Shown piece by piece: positions 5,577-6,189 of a stretch of 6,189 nt of DNA (position 1 is the stretch's first letter; each line of letters opens with the position of its first letter). The notes under the pieces are model-generated. The model had not been told where the DNA came from, did no database searches, and worked only from the letters and a program-made list of their open reading frames with translations. This DNA is from Synergistaceae bacterium (lineage in GTDB: Bacteria; Synergistota; Synergistia; Synergistales; Synergistaceae): contig JAISQP010000198.1 of NCBI GenBank assembly GCA_031274115.1, positions 1-6,189 of the forward strand, written 5' to 3'. The translations under genes were made by a program, and so were the position numbers.

Positions 5577-6189
5577 CGGCGGATATCTATCTGTCGCGCT
5601 TCTCCAGATGGACGCGGGGAGCGCGGACGCCAATATCGGAAAAGCTCTCGGTATGGCGCGGGGGTTGAGTCAACCGGCCGACGTCCTGGTCCTCCCGGAG
5701 CTTTGGGCCGGAGGCGACCCCGCTGATTCGCCGAGGGCGCTCGAAGCGGTAAAGGCGATTTGCGCCGAACTGGGGACGTTCGCGGTCGCCGGCGCGCTGC
5801 CGTGGCGGTCGCAGGACGGCGTCTCGCTCCGCGCGTGGATAGTGAACGACGCCGGCGCCGCCTTTGCCTGGTACGACAAAACGCATATTCCCTCCACGGG
5901 CGAGGCGTACAAAGCCGGGGAGTCGCCTCTTATCTTTGACGCCGGAGGAATTTCCTGCGGCGTCGCCATAGGCTATGACATTCTGTTTCCTGAGTTCACC
6001 CGTTCCATCGCGCTCGCCGGAGCGGGCGTGATATTCGTCCCGGCCCGCTGGCCCGAGTCCCGCCGGGACGCGTGGGCGCCGATACTGCGCTCCGCCGCCG
6101 CGACGGGCCAGGTTTACGTAGCAGCCTGCGGCGCCTCCGGAGGTCTTGAAAAATCTTTTTTCGGCGGCTCCTCGCTTGTCTCGCCGTCG
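5563..6189 (+). CDS. Nitrilase-superfamily (carbon-nitrogen hydrolase) protein lacking the catalytic cysteine; 3' end outside window
   Basis: The frame is open from after the TGA at 5554-5556 to the window end, giving 209 residues from TTG 5563 of a typical 260-280. Fold motifs are clear: V-A-L-L-Q-M-D (first strand), L-V-L-P-E-L-W with catalytic Glu46, W-Y-D-K-T-H with catalytic Lys106, G-E-A-Y-K-A-G (Glu114), G-V-A-I-x-Y-D-I-L-F-P-E, V-I-F-V-P-A-R-W-P and F-F-G-G-S-S-L. At the nucleophile position, normally Cys in I-C-Y-D, this protein has Gly137 (GGC, 5971-5973). Where homologues typically have R-A-x-E-N-Q it has S-A-A-A-T-G-Q. Conventional hydrolysis should therefore be lost. TTG 5563 is the only standard start before the conserved first strand; it overlaps speB by 14 nt and has only a weak GAGAGA upstream. 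By context it could descend from an omega-amidase (MtnU/Nit2-like) or N-carbamoylputrescine amidase (AguB-like). I cannot say which. It could also be a decaying gene. Confidence 0.8.
   Translation, partial: MRRHNGGYLSVALLQMDAGSADANIGKALGMARGLSQPADVLVLPELWAGGDPADSPRALEAVKAICAELGTFAVAGALPWRSQDGVSLRAWIVNDAGAAFAWYDKTHIPSTGEAYKAGESPLIFDAGGISCGVAIGYDILFPEFTRSIALAGAGVIFVPARWPESRRDAWAPILRSAAATGQVYVAACGASGGLEKSFFGGSSLVSPS

Noticed and set aside
1..6189. tRNA, rRNA, CRISPR array, insertion sequence or phage elements
   Set aside because: No cloverleaf-like segment, regularly spaced repeat, transposase-like frame or terminal repeats were found; genes fill nearly the whole window.

Overview
The window is a GC-rich bacterial segment in which every convincing gene lies on the + strand. 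Codon use is distinctive: ATA is frequent for isoleucine and AGG/AGA for arginine despite the high GC. Together with the gene set (citrate lyase accessory gene, Escherichia-type SpeD, Bacillus-type SpeA), this suggests an anaerobic, amino-acid-fermenting bacterium. Synergistota is my best guess, with Clostridia-like Firmicutes as the alternative. That is inference from style and content, because no rRNA or other phylogenetic marker is present.

Layout: (1) 1-246 is the 3' end of a citX-like gene, the accessory transferase for the citrate lyase prosthetic group. (2) 315-1442 is a complete DegT/DnrJ/EryC1/StrS-family PLP sugar aminotransferase, with no sugar-pathway neighbours visible. (3) 1443-1544 is a compact regulatory gap. 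It holds a possible weak terminator, an A5T7 inverted repeat and a near-consensus sigma-70 promoter (TTGACA, 17 nt, TATAGT). (4) 1545 to the window end is a tightly packed polyamine operon: speD (AdoMet decarboxylase), a speA-type arginine decarboxylase, speE (aminopropyltransferase), speB (agmatinase) and a nitrilase-superfamily gene cut off by the window end.

How the genes work together: SpeA makes agmatine from arginine, and SpeB removes urea to give putrescine. SpeD makes decarboxylated AdoMet, and SpeE transfers its aminopropyl group to make spermidine, releasing methylthioadenosine. The same four enzymes could instead run the route through N1-aminopropylagmatine (SpeE before SpeB). The sequence does not decide between them.

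The most unusual observation is in the terminal nitrilase-family gene. It keeps the catalytic Glu and Lys and the family fold motifs, but the nucleophilic Cys position is Gly (codon GGC at 5971-5973), and the usual R-A-x-E-N motif downstream is also altered. This is either a non-catalytic paralogue kept in a polyamine operon, a decaying gene, or a sequence error. I saw no tRNA, rRNA, CRISPR array, insertion sequence or other mobile element.
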